Shown here: positions 18,259-26,714 of the stretch, one piece after another
Numbering within the stretch: position 1 is the first letter of the stretch
Layout: each line of letters starts with the position of its first letter
Source of the DNA: Desulfotomaculum copahuensis
GTDB lineage: Bacteria > Bacillota > Desulfotomaculia > Desulfotomaculales > Desulfovirgulaceae
Assembly: GCF_001655685.1 (NCBI RefSeq)
Contig: NZ_LYVF01000174.1
Span: 1-64,000 of the forward strand
Direction: 5' to 3'
DNA: 64,000 bases
Position numbers and translations under genes: made by a program
The notes under the pieces: generated by a model
Seen by the model: only the letters and a program-made list of their open reading frames with translations
Database searches by the model: none
Told to the model about the DNA's origin: nothing

Positions 18259-19713
18259 TCAACGGAACAGCACCAGGGACACCAGGGCACCGGCAAGCAC
18301 GATCCAGACGGTATCCACCCGGGTGAAACGCTGGACGGCAAAGGCGGCCAGCGCCATGGCCCAGGCGGAAACGTCCACCAGTGTATCCGCGGCCAGTTTG
18401 AACACCACCACCCAGAGGGTGCCGATAAAAGCAGCCACGATGCCGCCAATCACCTGTTTGACGGCATCCACCCGGCCGGCCCGGGCATAAGGTGCGGCCG
18501 CCAGGTTGGTCATGCCCCAGGCCGGCAGGTACATGTTTACCATACCGGTCAACGCGCCGGTGAAACCAGCCACCTTGTAGCCGATAAAAGCGCCGATGAT
18601 GGTCACCGGCCCGGGAGTGATCAGGCTTAAGGCCAGTGCAACGGCAAACTGCTGGTTGGTCAACCAGGCAAACTGGTTGACCACGGTGTCCTGAATGAAG
18701 GGCAGCATGGCGTAGCCACTGCCGAAGACCACCGCGCCGATGCGCAAAAACTGCGTGCCCATCTGCCACAGGGGTGTGCGGAGATGAATGAGCAGCAAAT
18801 CAACGGCCAGGATCAGCACCAGCCAAACGGCCAGTATAACCGTACCGCGCCATATTTTATGGTCCGTGGCAACAGCGATCGCATGTCCGGCGCTCTGTGC
18901 CCGGAGCTCTTCAATTCCACCGGCCGGCCTTGCCCGGGGGGAAACATCATCCGGCGCACAACCGTTACGGGCCATATCACTGGTTTCTGCCGGGGACGCA
19001 TCGCTGCACCTTGCAGGCGAAACGGACCGGTTACCCGCTTTATCCGCACCGCCCCCGGTTCCACCCGCCGCCGGTCGGCCGGAACCGCTGCATTTTCCCC
19101 GGACAGCGCTCCGGCCACCGGCCCACCGGGCCAAACGGGGGTAGCGTCCGGACAGCCGGAGCAGGACCAGACTGGCCGCACCGGCAATAAGCAAAATTTT
19201 GATTACGCCCAGTTTGAACCAGAATACCATGGCAAAGCCGGCCAGCGCCAGCAGCCAGTTAAATCCGGTTTTCACACCTGATTTCCAGAGGTTGAGGACG
19301 GTATTGAAGACCAGGCCCACCACCAGCGCCCCCAGGCCGCGGAAAAGACCAGCCACCAGGGGCGCCCGGCCGTAATGCAGGTACAAATGGGAGAGCAACA
19401 ACATCAGCACAAAGCAGGGAAGCAGAAAAGAAACGGTGGCTACCGCCGCCCCGGGCAGGCCGCGCAGGCGATAGCCCAGATAGGCGCTGAGATTGACCGT
19501 GGGCGCCCCCGGCAGCAGCTGGGCCAGGCCGAGGCCCTGCATGTATTCCTCGTCGGTAAACCATTTTCTTTTTTCCGTCACCCATCTTTTGGCCTCGCCC
19601 AGAGCGGCCAGACTAAACGATGCCAGACCAATACCGAGAAAAGTGCGGGCGATATCCCGGAGTCCGGCCGGAGCTTCAACCGGCACGCTTTCTTTTCGCA
19701 CCTGCGTGGACAT
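18259..19713 (-). CDS. chrA: Chromate-type (CHR family) transporter with long central insert
   Basis: A 484-residue two-domain CHR protein, the family that expels chromate or related oxyanions. The N-terminal domain has AQLLPGAPTVNLSAYLG and the C-terminal domain has LRIGAVVFGSGYAMLPFI and LITPGPVTIIGAFIGYKVAG. Between the halves, residues 195-288 form a hydrophilic Gly/Ala/Ser/Arg-rich insert with several cysteines, not expected in the family, where the halves are joined by a short loop. The PadR gene at 19816-20175 lies just upstream on the same strand. Chromate as substrate is the family label, not proven. Confidence 0.85.
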   Translation of the reverse strand: MSTQVRKESVPVEAPAGLRDIARTFLGIGLASFSLAALGEAKRWVTEKRKWFTDEEYMQGLGLAQLLPGAPTVNLSAYLGYRLRGLPGAAVATVSFLLPCFVLMLLLSHLYLHYGRAPLVAGLFRGLGALVVGLVFNTVLNLWKSGVKTGFNWLLALAGFAMVFWFKLGVIKILLIAGAASLVLLRLSGRYPRLARWAGGRSAVRGKCSGSGRPAAGGTGGGADKAGNRSVSPARCSDASPAETSDMARNGCAPDDVSPRARPAGGIEELRAQSAGHAIAVATDHKIWRGTVILAVWLVLILAVDLLLIHLRTPLWQMGTQFLRIGAVVFGSGYAMLPFIQDTVVNQFAWLTNQQFAVALALSLITPGPVTIIGAFIGYKVAGFTGALTGMVNMYLPAWGMTNLAAAPYARAGRVDAVKQVIGGIVAAFIGTLWVVVFKLAADTLVDVSAWAMALAAFAVQRFTRVDTVWIVLAGALVSLVLFR

Positions 19714-19815
19714 AGCGCATCCCCCTTTTCGGTAACCCGATTTTTGAAGCGGTTGCTCGTGACATCGTTCACGTACCTCCCGCGAAAAGTGATTACTTTA
19801 TTTAAATAAGACCAC

Positions 19816-20175
19816 TCAGGAAAGCTGTTTTATCTGCCGGTATTCCGCCAGGAAATTTTCCAGTTTTTCTTTTTGACTGGCAATTGCTTCCGACCAGGAC
19901 GCCAGCAACTCCCTCCCCCGGGCGCTCACTTCGTACAACCGGCGGGCCGGGCCGGCCGGCCCGGCCTCCCAGCGGGACCCGACCAGTCCCTCTTGCTCCA
20001 TGCGGCGCAGGTGCCTGTAAACCGTGGCCGGATCCACCTCCCCGCCGGTAAAATCCGCTTTACTTAACCGTTGAATCAACTCATATCCGTGACCGGGTTT
20101 CCGGCATAACAGCAGGAGAAGATACGGCTGAACCAACCGCTCCCCCGGTATGGCAGTATATTGACATTCGCTCAT
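19816..20175 (-). CDS. PadR-family transcriptional regulator
   Basis: A 119-residue PadR winged-helix regulator with GHGYELIQRLSKADF, DPATVYRHLRRMEQEGLV and ARRLYEVSARGRELL. It is a close paralog of the PadR at 17.7-18.0 kb but lacks its His-rich start. The ATG at 20175 lies nine bases after GGTGAGG; a GTG five codons earlier is less likely. It sits between two CHR-transporter genes on the same strand, so regulation of chrA is the simplest guess. Confidence 0.85.
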   Translation of the reverse strand: MSECQYTAIPGERLVQPYLLLLLCRKPGHGYELIQRLSKADFTGGEVDPATVYRHLRRMEQEGLVGSRWEAGPAGPARRLYEVSARGRELLASWSEAIASQKEKLENFLAEYRQIKQLS

Positions 20176-20303
20176 AGCGTCCCGCCTCACCTATTATCAC
20201 GCTGCATATATGATTTGTGACTATAATAACATACATTTTCCGGACTGGCAACATATTTTGCCGGGAGAAACATGCCGTTGATGAGTTTGCAACTTCATTT
20301 GAT

Positions 20304-21113
20304 TTATAAGATTTTTTCAAGCAAGAAATAAATAACTGTCCCCCCAAGCACCACCCACAAGACATCAAGTTTTGTAAAGCGCAACGTCGCCAGCGCGGCT
20401 GCGGCCAGGGTGACAGTAACCGGATCGGTCAGGCTGTGCCGTCCCATACCCACCACCACAACCGTCATCAAACCGGCAAAGGAAGCCAGCACGCCCCGGA
20501 AAACCGCTTTTACCCACCGGTTCTCCCGGACTTTCCCGTATACCGGCATAACCAGCATTACCAGGATGAAACAGGGGGCAAAAATACCCGCCGTGGCTGC
20601 CAGCGCCCCCTGGAAACCGGCCACCTTATAACCGACAAAGGTAGCCGTGATCACTATTGGGCCGGGAGTGATCTGCCCCAGGGCGATACCGGCGGTAAAC
20701 TGGGTCAGGTTGAGCCAATGGTGGACGTTCACCACTTCCTGTTGAATCAAAGGGATCATGGTAAACCCGTTGCCAAAAACCAGAAAACCGATGCGGAAGA
20801 ACACTCCTTCAAGGTTCAGCAGCAGTGGGCGAAAGGCAGATAACGCCGCTATGGCCGCAGCCACCGCCAGCACGATGGCCGTTTCCCGCCAGTGAAAGCT
20901 TCCTTCAGACCTGCTCATACCGGTTTCTTTATGTAGCTTTTCTTTCCAGGGCATGAATAAAATAATGCCCAGTACGACAGCCAGCAGGATAATCAAGAAT
21001 ATATTCTGATTAAACCAGGCCACCACCAGGGAAACAGCGGCGACCAGGGCTGCCTGCCAGTCTTTGATTACCGAATGCCCCAAATCCAGCACTGCATTGG
21101 CAATCAAGGCCAC
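20304..21113 (-). pseudogene. 5'-truncated chromate-type transporter
   Basis: A 269-residue frame that aligns with the second half of a two-domain CHR transporter. It starts in what should be the last helices of domain 1 (LDLGHSVIKDWQAALVAAVS) and then has one full CHR domain with IGFLVFGNGFTMIPLIQQEV and QITPGPIVITATFVGYKVAG. Roughly 120-130 N-terminal residues are missing. The frame begins eight bases after the stop of a small His/Cys-rich gene, so a deletion appears to have joined the two. It could still be a functional single-domain CHR protein (CHR proteins of one domain exist), but the leftover linker region argues for decay. Confidence 0.6.
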
Positions 21114-21120
21114 TGTATAT

Positions 21121-21339
21121 TTAATTCTTTAACCCTTTTATTTTTTCTTCCACTGCTTTAACTTCCGCCTGCAACTCTTGTAAATAATTTTCCAACCGGG
21201 TCAGTTCCTCTTGTTTGGTAAATACGTGCCGGTGAAAGTGACTGCCTTGGCAACCGCAACTGTGGTGAGCGTGTCCGTGCCCCTGGTGGCCATGGCATTG
21301 TCCCTGACCATGGCTCCCTTGATTGGGAGTGCAACACAT
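21121..21339 (-). CDS. Small His/Gly/Cys-rich protein with coiled-coil tail (DUF5320-like)
   Basis: A 72-residue protein. The N-terminal 40 residues are rich in His, Gly, Gln and Cys (CHGHQGHGHAHHSCGCQG), suggesting metal binding. The C-terminal 30 residues (ELTRLENYLQELQAEVKAVE) form a predicted coiled coil. This layout resembles DUF5320 proteins, found in anaerobes often near Fe-S and NifX-like proteins. A strong AGGAGG site precedes the ATG. A promoter-like TTGTAA, 16 bases and TATATT, and the palindrome ACCTATAGGT (21366-21375), lie upstream. It is joined to a truncated transporter gene. Confidence 0.65.
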   Translation of the reverse strand: MCCTPNQGSHGQGQCHGHQGHGHAHHSCGCQGSHFHRHVFTKQEELTRLENYLQELQAEVKAVEEKIKGLKN

Positions 21340-21436
21340 TTTTCATACGCCTCCTATATGTTTTATACCTATAGGTACCTAAGGACAATATAGCATATTG
21401 CCCTTTGTTTGTAAACACTTTTTCAAAACATCGATT

Positions 21437-21468
21437 AAAAAAATAACACCGCGCAGATCCGGTGTTAT
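21437..21468 (-). terminator. Intrinsic terminator of the small UGA-containing gene
   Basis: On the minus strand ATAACACC pairs with GGTGTTAT around GGATCTGCGC, followed by seven T. It lies 33 bases after the TAA at 21501, which supports translation through the in-frame UGA to that TAA. Confidence 0.85.
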
Positions 21469-21500
21469 AAGCAATAGTAGTTACCGTTATAATCCCAAGC

Positions 21501-21746
21501 TTAGTCCGGCAACAATTCCATCAGAATTTCCTCCAGTTTCTCCGCCGTAATTTCCTTGCCAAGCAACCGGTCTTCCACCGCCAGGTTTGGCGGATCGGGC
21601 ATGCCCGGCATGTCCCCCTTGTAAATAATCTCTACATCCACATCGGGCGCGTACGCATCCTTAACCGCACCGGCCAAGCTGATCAGCCGGGTTCAGGTCT
21701 TTCCGGAAGGACGGTTGGAAAAAACTTTGATTGTCACCATGAACAT
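21501..21746 (-). CDS. Small UGA-containing protein, candidate thioredoxin-like selenoprotein
   Basis: Reading through one TGA (21695-21693, codon 18) gives an 81-residue protein. It starts MFMVTIKVFSNRPSGKT, then Sec, then TRLISLAGAVKDAY, and continues to TAA at 21501. The beta-strand, redox residue, helix order resembles the N-terminus of small thioredoxin/glutaredoxin-like proteins, and the end (GKEITAEKLEEILMELL) is a plausible last helix. An AGGGGG site precedes the ATG. A CCGGC/GCCGG hairpin (21670-21690) begins three bases after the UGA. A strong terminator follows the TAA. selD lies 0.5 kb upstream. Codon use stays coding-like on both sides of the UGA. A decayed gene is the alternative. 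I do not recognise the exact family. Confidence 0.6.
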
Positions 21747-21837
21747 AAAACCCCCTGTTGTTATTTTAAGCGCATTGAGCACGCCAAATGGCAATGATAC
21801 CAGTTAAATGTGATCTATACTTTTCTTTTCCCGGTTT

Positions 21838-22059
21838 TCACACCGGGATATGGTGAAACTGCCTGATTTCCAGACCCGCCCTGATCAGAGCTTCAATAAC
21901 AGCATCCTGATCAGTGAGCGAAGGATCATACAATACATAGAAAAATTGTTCCCCGCCGCCATAAACACAGTTAACCCCCGTTACGTCATTCAGGGTCTGC
22001 TCAATAAATAATTTCCCGCCGTTTATTCCCTCCAACATCAGGAACAGGCATTCCTCCAT
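21838..22059 (-). CDS. Small protein with HMA-like pattern, function unknown
   Basis: A 73-residue cytoplasmic protein starting MEECLFLMLEGINGGKLFIE. The strand/helix pattern (VTGVNCVYGGGEQFFYVLYD, then SLTDQDAVIEALIRAGLEIR) resembles heavy-metal-associated domains, but there is no CxxC; one Cys lies in VNCVY. The ATG at 22059 has GGGGG eight bases upstream; the TTG at 22068 is less likely. It lies between selD and the small UGA-containing gene on the same strand, which suggests but does not prove a link to selenium metabolism. Confidence 0.5.
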   Translation of the reverse strand: MEECLFLMLEGINGGKLFIEQTLNDVTGVNCVYGGGEQFFYVLYDPSLTDQDAVIEALIRAGLEIRQFHHIPV

Positions 22060-22215
22060 TTGAATCAACCCCCAAAACCGCCCGGTTGGTTAATTAAACA
22101 GGACGATGGAAATTTCCTTTGCCGGGTAACCGGTCAAGATCGTGTTAAATGCTCTCAATCATAAGCACGAGCATTAGCTAACGAGGCAAGCAACCAGTAA
22201 AAGAACAGGAACCGC

Positions 22216-23265
22216 TTACCCCACCACATAAATCTCTCCCGGCCCCTTCACCACCTCCCCGATTTCGGCGACGGCCGGCACCTCTGGGTCTTCCCGCAGG
22301 GCGGCCAGCAACTGCTCCTTGCGTTCCCGGGGAACGGTGATCAAAAGCCCGCCGGAGGTTTGGGGATCGCAGAGGAGCAGCTTCATTTCCCGGGACAGGG
22401 AGTCGTCCCAGCGCACCAGATCCCGTAAATAGCGGTAGTTGTTATGTGTACCGGCGGCCACCGCCCCGGCCTGGATCAACTCCACAGCTTCGGGAATAAC
22501 CGGCACACGGAAAGCCGCAATCCGCGCCCCCACCCTGCCGGCGGTAAGGATTTCCCGCAGGTGCCCCAGCAGCCCGAAGCCGGTGACGTCGGTGCAAGCG
22601 TTGACCCCCACCTGCATCATTATTTCCGCCGCCCGGCGATTGAGGGTGGTCATGATCTGCACTACCTTTTCCACCAGTTCACCGTTTACCAGGCGGCGAT
22701 CGATGCCGGTGGTAACCGCACCGATGCCCAGGGGCTTGGTCAGGATCAGCGCGTCCCCTTCCCGGACGCCTCTCTTGGTAACCATCCGCCGGGGATCCAC
22801 AAAGCCGGTCACCACCATCCCGTACTTGGGAGCATGGTCCGTCACGGAATGCCCGCCGGCGATGGATACCCCGGCCTCGGCCGCCTTGTCCGCCCCGCCC
22901 CGCAGAATGTCTTCCAGGATGGACAGCGGCAGGCTCTGATTGGGGAACCCCACCAAATTCAGAGCCATCACCGGTGTCCCGCCCATGGCATAGATGTCGC
23001 TCATGGCGTTGGCGGCCGCAATCATGCCGAACTGGTAAGGATCATCCACCACTGGTGTAATGTAGTCCACAGTCTGAATAACGGCCTGATCTTCCCGTAA
23101 CCGGTAAACGGCGGCATTGTCCTCGCGCCCGGCGAGGATCCGGGGGTCCTTGAGCGGCGGCAGGCAGGACAGCACCCGCGCCAGATCCGCCGGACCGATC
23201 TTGCACGCTCACCCGGAACCGGGGGAATACGAGGTTAAGTTGACGGCAGGCGTTTTTTCATTCAT
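22216..23265 (-). CDS. selD: Selenophosphate synthetase containing a UGA (Sec) codon
   Basis: SelD makes selenophosphate from selenide and ATP, the selenium donor for Sec-tRNA and selenouridine. The plain open frame begins at 23175 and lacks the active site. Reading on upstream gives MNEKTPAVNLTSYSPGSG, then TGA (23211-23209, codon 19), then ACKIGP. The UGA sits exactly where E. coli SelD has Cys17 and is followed by the catalytic Lys (K22), as in known Sec-containing SelD proteins. Further motifs are TPVVDDPYQFGMIAAANAMS, DIYAMGG, AGGHSV, DVTGFGLLGHL and CDPQTSGGL. Total length is 349 residues, normal for the family. An AGATC/GATCT hairpin with a GGT-starting loop (23183-23201) follows the UGA. 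Confidence 0.93.
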
Positions 23266-23351
23266 GATTATGCACTGCTTTCCAAAAATTATTTCGAGCG
23301 AATGTTTTAAATATTATTACTCCGGCTACTTTACAATAACATGGAATACAG

Positions 23352-23387
23352 TATAATACAAATGAATAGTTTGCATATGTATTATGC
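23352..23387. promoter_or_regulatory. LysR-type operator and promoter region between selD and the LysR gene
   Basis: GCATATGTATTATGC (23373-23387) is a GCATA-n5-TATGC inverted repeat 27 bases before the LysR start, the usual place for an autoregulatory LysR box. TATAAT at 23352-23357 lies just upstream. Divergent selD and small-gene promoters may also be reached from this site. Confidence 0.5.
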
Positions 23388-23414
23388 GTTTAAGTAATAA
23401 CAAGGGGATAAAAG

Positions 23415-24329
23415 ATGCTTGAACTGAACCTTTACCAACTCCGGGTTTTTTATACCGTTGCCCGCCTCCTAAACTATTCCCGGGCCGGAGAAGAACTGGC
23501 CCTAAGCCAGCCGGCTGTTTCCCGCCAGGTGGCCGGGCTGGAAAAAAGCCTGGGTCTGGATCTGTTTGTACGTCAGGGCCGCCGGATCACGCTCACCGAT
23601 GCCGGACGCTGCCTGTTTGAATATGCCGATCGCATTTTTGACCTGGCCGGGGAAGCCCGGCGGGCCGTCACCCAGTTCAAAGACCTGGAGCGCGGCCGCA
23701 TCCTGCTGGGTGCCTGCAGCGTGGCGGCCGCTCATGTCCTGCCGCCGGTTTTACGTGATTTTCAGCAACTCCATCCGCATATTGAAATATCCCTGCGGAC
23801 AGGCAACAGCGGCCGCATTGCGCAACTGGCGGCCGGCGGGGAACTGGATCTGGCTTTTACCGGCAGTCCGGCCTGTCCACCGGGTCTGCAGTGCGAGCCT
23901 TTTTTACCGGATGAATTGCTTCTAATCACTTCCCCCGGGCATCCCCTGGCGGGAAAAAGCGACCCGCAGCCGGCTGTTCTGAAGGAACAGACCCTGATCT
24001 GGCGGGAACGTGGCTCCGCGGCCCGGGACGCAGTGGAGCAATACCTGGCCCGGCACGGGGTAAAACCCGGCCGGGTGCTGGAAATACCGGACACCGAAAC
24101 CATTAAACGGCTGGTGTCGGCCAACCTGGGGGTGGCCTTCGTTTCCCGTCGGGCCGTGTCCCTTGAGGCGTCCGCAGGTATGCTGGCCCTCATTCCCGGC
24201 CCGGCCATGCGCATTCCCGGGGAGATATATCTGGTATCCGCAAAATTCAAACATCACATCCCGCCGGTACTGGCACTGATTAACCACCTTTATAAATATC
24301 AGCCGCCACCGGCCGAAAATATCGATTGA
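23415..24329 (+). CDS. LysR-family transcriptional regulator
   Basis: A 304-residue LysR regulator: N-terminal winged helix (YQLRVFYTVARLLNYSRAGE, ALSQPAVSRQVAGLEKSLG, LFVRQGRRITLTDAG) and a periplasmic-binding-protein-like effector domain. It resembles the CysB/CbbR-type branch that senses small oxyanions or metabolites; this is family-level inference. It is divergent from selD and upstream of a UGA-containing thioredoxin-like gene, so it may respond to selenium or sulfur compounds. An inverted repeat at 23373-23387 could be its own operator. AAGGGG precedes the ATG. Confidence 0.9.
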   Translation: MLELNLYQLRVFYTVARLLNYSRAGEELALSQPAVSRQVAGLEKSLGLDLFVRQGRRITLTDAGRCLFEYADRIFDLAGEARRAVTQFKDLERGRILLGACSVAAAHVLPPVLRDFQQLHPHIEISLRTGNSGRIAQLAAGGELDLAFTGSPACPPGLQCEPFLPDELLLITSPGHPLAGKSDPQPAVLKEQTLIWRERGSAARDAVEQYLARHGVKPGRVLEIPDTETIKRLVSANLGVAFVSRRAVSLEASAGMLALIPGPAMRIPGEIYLVSAKFKHHIPPVLALINHLYKYQPPPAENID

Positions 24330-24475
24330 AATTAACTGATGTTTGTGTTATATAGAAAGTGCATGCCTGCAACTATTATTTCACTCTGACTAACAATCTA
24401 GTTAATCGGTGCGATAAAAACTATATCTGTAAACGGACCCTGTCGAATCATTTTTAAAATAAAGAGGTGATTTTT

Positions 24476-24753
24476 ATGAGCAAGGTGTTAATCGAAGTGC
24501 TGGTAACCGGCAACTGAGCTCCCGGAGCCTATATGGTTCAAGCGGTAAAGGCTTTACCGCAGGAAATTCAGAATATTATTGAACTTCGGGTATGGAATAT
24601 CCTTGCCCCCGAAGGGATGAAAAGAAAGACGGCCCTAAACGCATACGCATGCCGAGCATGTCTTTAAATTACAGGTTGATTTTTGAATCCTGCATTCCAA
24701 TGGAGGACGGGCTGATTGAAGCCATCCGGGAATGCTTCAATGAAGGGGTGTAA
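24476..24753 (+). pseudogene. Frameshifted UGA-containing thioredoxin-like gene
   Basis: Starts with a good AGAGGTGA site and ATG. The first part reads MSKVLIEVLVTGN, TGA at codon 14 (24515-24517), then APGAYMVQAVKALPQEIQNI, a typical thioredoxin-like strand-redox-helix order. A hairpin with an 8-bp perfect stem, GCGGTAAA/TTTACCGC with loop GGC (24542-24560), lies 24 bases after the UGA, suited to a bacterial SECIS element. The frame then breaks around 24613-24640; the other frame carries RIRMPSMSLNYRLIFE, the expected cis-Pro region, and ends EAIRECFNEGV at 24753. One indel would restore a full protein of about 92 residues. A real frameshift or a sequencing error cannot be told apart. Confidence 0.65.
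24542..24560 (+). other. Candidate SECIS hairpin
   Basis: GCGGTAAA-GGC-TTTACCGC, an 8-bp perfect stem with a G-containing loop, 24 bases downstream of the in-frame UGA at 24515-24517. Bacterial SECIS elements lie directly 3' of the UGA inside the coding sequence. Confidence 0.5.
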
Positions 24754-24864
24754 TTACTTGTCTGACAGGCGAAATTTTTCCTTGCCATCTCTCGTCAAAT
24801 GCATTACTATATTATTAAAAGGTAATTGAGTCATTTCAATTGCATCTGCGGAAGGGGAAAGGCC

Positions 24865-25395
24865 ATGGCAGGTTGTTGCGATCCCCGGTCGCCAAAACCG
24901 GATACACTGCCGGTGGGCGGGGCAAAAATCGGCGTCTTTGGGCTGGAAGAGATTTTCGCCGCAGCTTCCACACTGGGGCCAATGCCTGATGAACAACTGG
25001 CCGCCGAACTGCTGGCCAGGTTCAAAAAGAAGAACTATGTACCGGGAACGGCGGAAAGTGAATACGCCGCCGCACTGGTGGCAAAATTCAAGGAAACGGC
25101 CGCCGGGCGGCCGGACAACCAGGCCCAAAACCAACGCAAAGGAGCGGGTGAGACAGTGGAAATCAAAGTGCTGGGTACGGGCTGCAAGCGGTGCCAGGCC
25201 ACCGAGACAGCCGTGAAGGAAGCCCTGGCCGAACTGAACGTACCGGCGGAAGTAAAAAAGATCGAAGATCCGGGTGAAATCGTCAGCCTGGGCGTAATGA
25301 TGACCCCGGGTGTGATCATTAACGGCAAACTGAAAGTGTCGGGGCGGATACCCAAAAAAGAAGAAATCAAGAAGTGGCTACAGGAAGAAAAATAG
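24865..25395 (+). CDS. Two-domain protein with C-terminal thioredoxin-like (CxxC) domain
   Basis: A 176-residue protein. Residues 1-15 contain a CC pair (MAGCCDPRSP). Residues 20-80 form a helical domain with LEEIFAAASTLGPMPDEQLA and [20 protein letters not shown], a pattern I do not recognise as a named family. Residues 97-176 are a TM0996/MTH895-type small thioredoxin with redox C107-C110 (GTGCKRCQ) and a cis-Pro region MMTPGV. An internal AAAGGAG followed by GTG at 25156 lies exactly at the domain border, so the thioredoxin could also be made alone. The gene precedes acr3 and arsR after a terminator, and a role in arsenical or thiol redox chemistry is inferred from that context. Confidence 0.75.
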   Translation: MAGCCDPRSPKPDTLPVGGAKIGVFGLEEIFAAASTLGPMPDEQLAAELLARFKKKNYVPGTAESEYAAALVAKFKETAAGRPDNQAQNQRKGAGETVEIKVLGTGCKRCQATETAVKEALAELNVPAEVKKIEDPGEIVSLGVMMTPGVIINGKLKVSGRIPKKEEIKKWLQEEK

Positions 25396-25411
25396 CCGGC
25401 GCCGTATTGTC

Positions 25412-25446
25412 AAGCATCCGGTTCCCGGAACCGGATGCTTTTTGGG
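25412..25446 (+). terminator. Intrinsic terminator
   Basis: AAGCATCCGGTTC and GAACCGGATGCTT form a 13-bp stem with a three-base loop, followed by TTTTGG, after the thioredoxin-domain gene. Confidence 0.88.
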
Positions 25447-25448
25447 GT

Positions 25449-25584
25449 AACATATAAACAATTCTTTATCCGAATCTAATCGCAAAATTGGTAACAAGCC
25501 CGGAACATTACGCCAGTCCGGCGAATTCATGCAACCAGTCCGGGGAGGCGGCGCTATTAATATTGAAGAACATATAAACATGTT
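25449..25584. promoter_or_regulatory. Repeated AACATATAAACA motif upstream of acr3
   Basis: AACATATAAACA occurs at about 25449-25460 and again at 25569-25580. The second copy is part of the inverted repeat AACAT-n6-ATGTT (25569-25584), 33 bases before the acr3 start. This is a reasonable place and shape for an ArsR operator. Binding is inferred only. Confidence 0.4.
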
Positions 25585-25616
25585 TTTATACGATTCCAAC
25601 TGTGAGGTGATTTTAT

Positions 25617-26687
25617 ATGACGGAAAGAGTTACCACCCGCCTTTCCTTTCTGGACCGTTATCTCACCCTGTGGATCTTCCTGGCCATGCTGGCGGGCGTG
25701 GGCGGCGGTTATGTTTTCCCCGGCATCGCCGGACTGCTGAACAAGTTCCAGGTGGGCACCACTTCCATCCCCATTGCCGTGGGATTGATTGTGATGATGT
25801 ATCCGCCTCTGGCCAGGGTGAAATACGAAGAAATGGGCAATGTTTTCAAGAATGGCAAGGTAATCGGACTTTCCTTGCTCCAGAACTGGATCATCGGCCC
25901 GTTGCTCATGTTTGTACTGGCCTATATCTTCCTGCGCGGCTATCCGGAATACATGGTCGGACTGATTTTGATCGGCCTGGCCCGGTGCATTGCCATGGTC
26001 ATCGTCTGGAACAGCCTGGCCGGAGGCGACACTGAATACGCCGCCGCCCTGGTGGCCTTGAACTCCGTCTTTCAGGTGCTGTTTTATTCCGTTTACGCCT
26101 ACTTTTTCATCACCATCCTGCCGCACTGGCTGGGCTGGTCGCAGGCCATCACCACCATCCACATTTCCATGGGCCAGGTGGCCGAAAGCGTAGCCATCTA
26201 CCTGGGCATCCCCTTTTTGGCCGGCCTGTTGACCAGACTTCTCCTGCTGCCAGTCAAGGGGAAGGAATGGTATGAAACCAGGTTCATCCCCAGAATCAGT
26301 CCCCTGGCACTGATTGCCCTGCTTTACACCATCGTGATCATGTTTTCCCTGAAGGGTAAATATATCGTCACTTTGCCCCTGGATGTGGTCAGAATCGCCA
26401 TTCCGCTGATTCTCTACTTTATCATCATGTTCATGGTTTCTTTCTTTGTCAGCCACAGAGCCGGCATCAACTACGGACAGACCACCACTCTTTCTTTTAC
26501 CTGCGCCAGCAACAATTTTGAGCTGGCCATTGCGGTGGCGGTGGCCATATTCGGCATCAACTCTGGTGAAGCCTTTACGGCGGTCATCGGCCCGCTGATC
26601 GAAGTGCCGGTGATGATCGGCCTGGTCAACGTGGCCCTGGGCTTTTCCCGCCGGTACTTCAACTCCCGGGGCGAACCGTCCCGGTGA
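25617..26687 (+). CDS. acr3: ACR3-type arsenite efflux transporter
   Basis: A 356-residue membrane protein with about ten hydrophobic segments, of the BART/ACR3 family that exports arsenite (and sometimes antimonite). Family stretches include [52 protein letters not shown] (with the conserved Cys) and the C-terminal [20 protein letters not shown] with [24 protein letters not shown] precedes the ATG at 25617. It is followed by an ArsR repressor gene 27 bases later, forming an arsenic-resistance unit with the upstream thioredoxin-like gene. Confidence 0.95.
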   Translation: MTERVTTRLSFLDRYLTLWIFLAMLAGVGGGYVFPGIAGLLNKFQVGTTSIPIAVGLIVMMYPPLARVKYEEMGNVFKNGKVIGLSLLQNWIIGPLLMFVLAYIFLRGYPEYMVGLILIGLARCIAMVIVWNSLAGGDTEYAAALVALNSVFQVLFYSVYAYFFITILPHWLGWSQAITTIHISMGQVAESVAIYLGIPFLAGLLTRLLLLPVKGKEWYETRFIPRISPLALIALLYTIVIMFSLKGKYIVTLPLDVVRIAIPLILYFIIMFMVSFFVSHRAGINYGQTTTLSFTCASNNFELAIAVAVAIFGINSGEAFTAVIGPLIEVPVMIGLVNVALGFSRRYFNSRGEPSR

Positions 26688-26714
26688 ATCTCAACGGAAA
26701 GGTGATCATTAATA

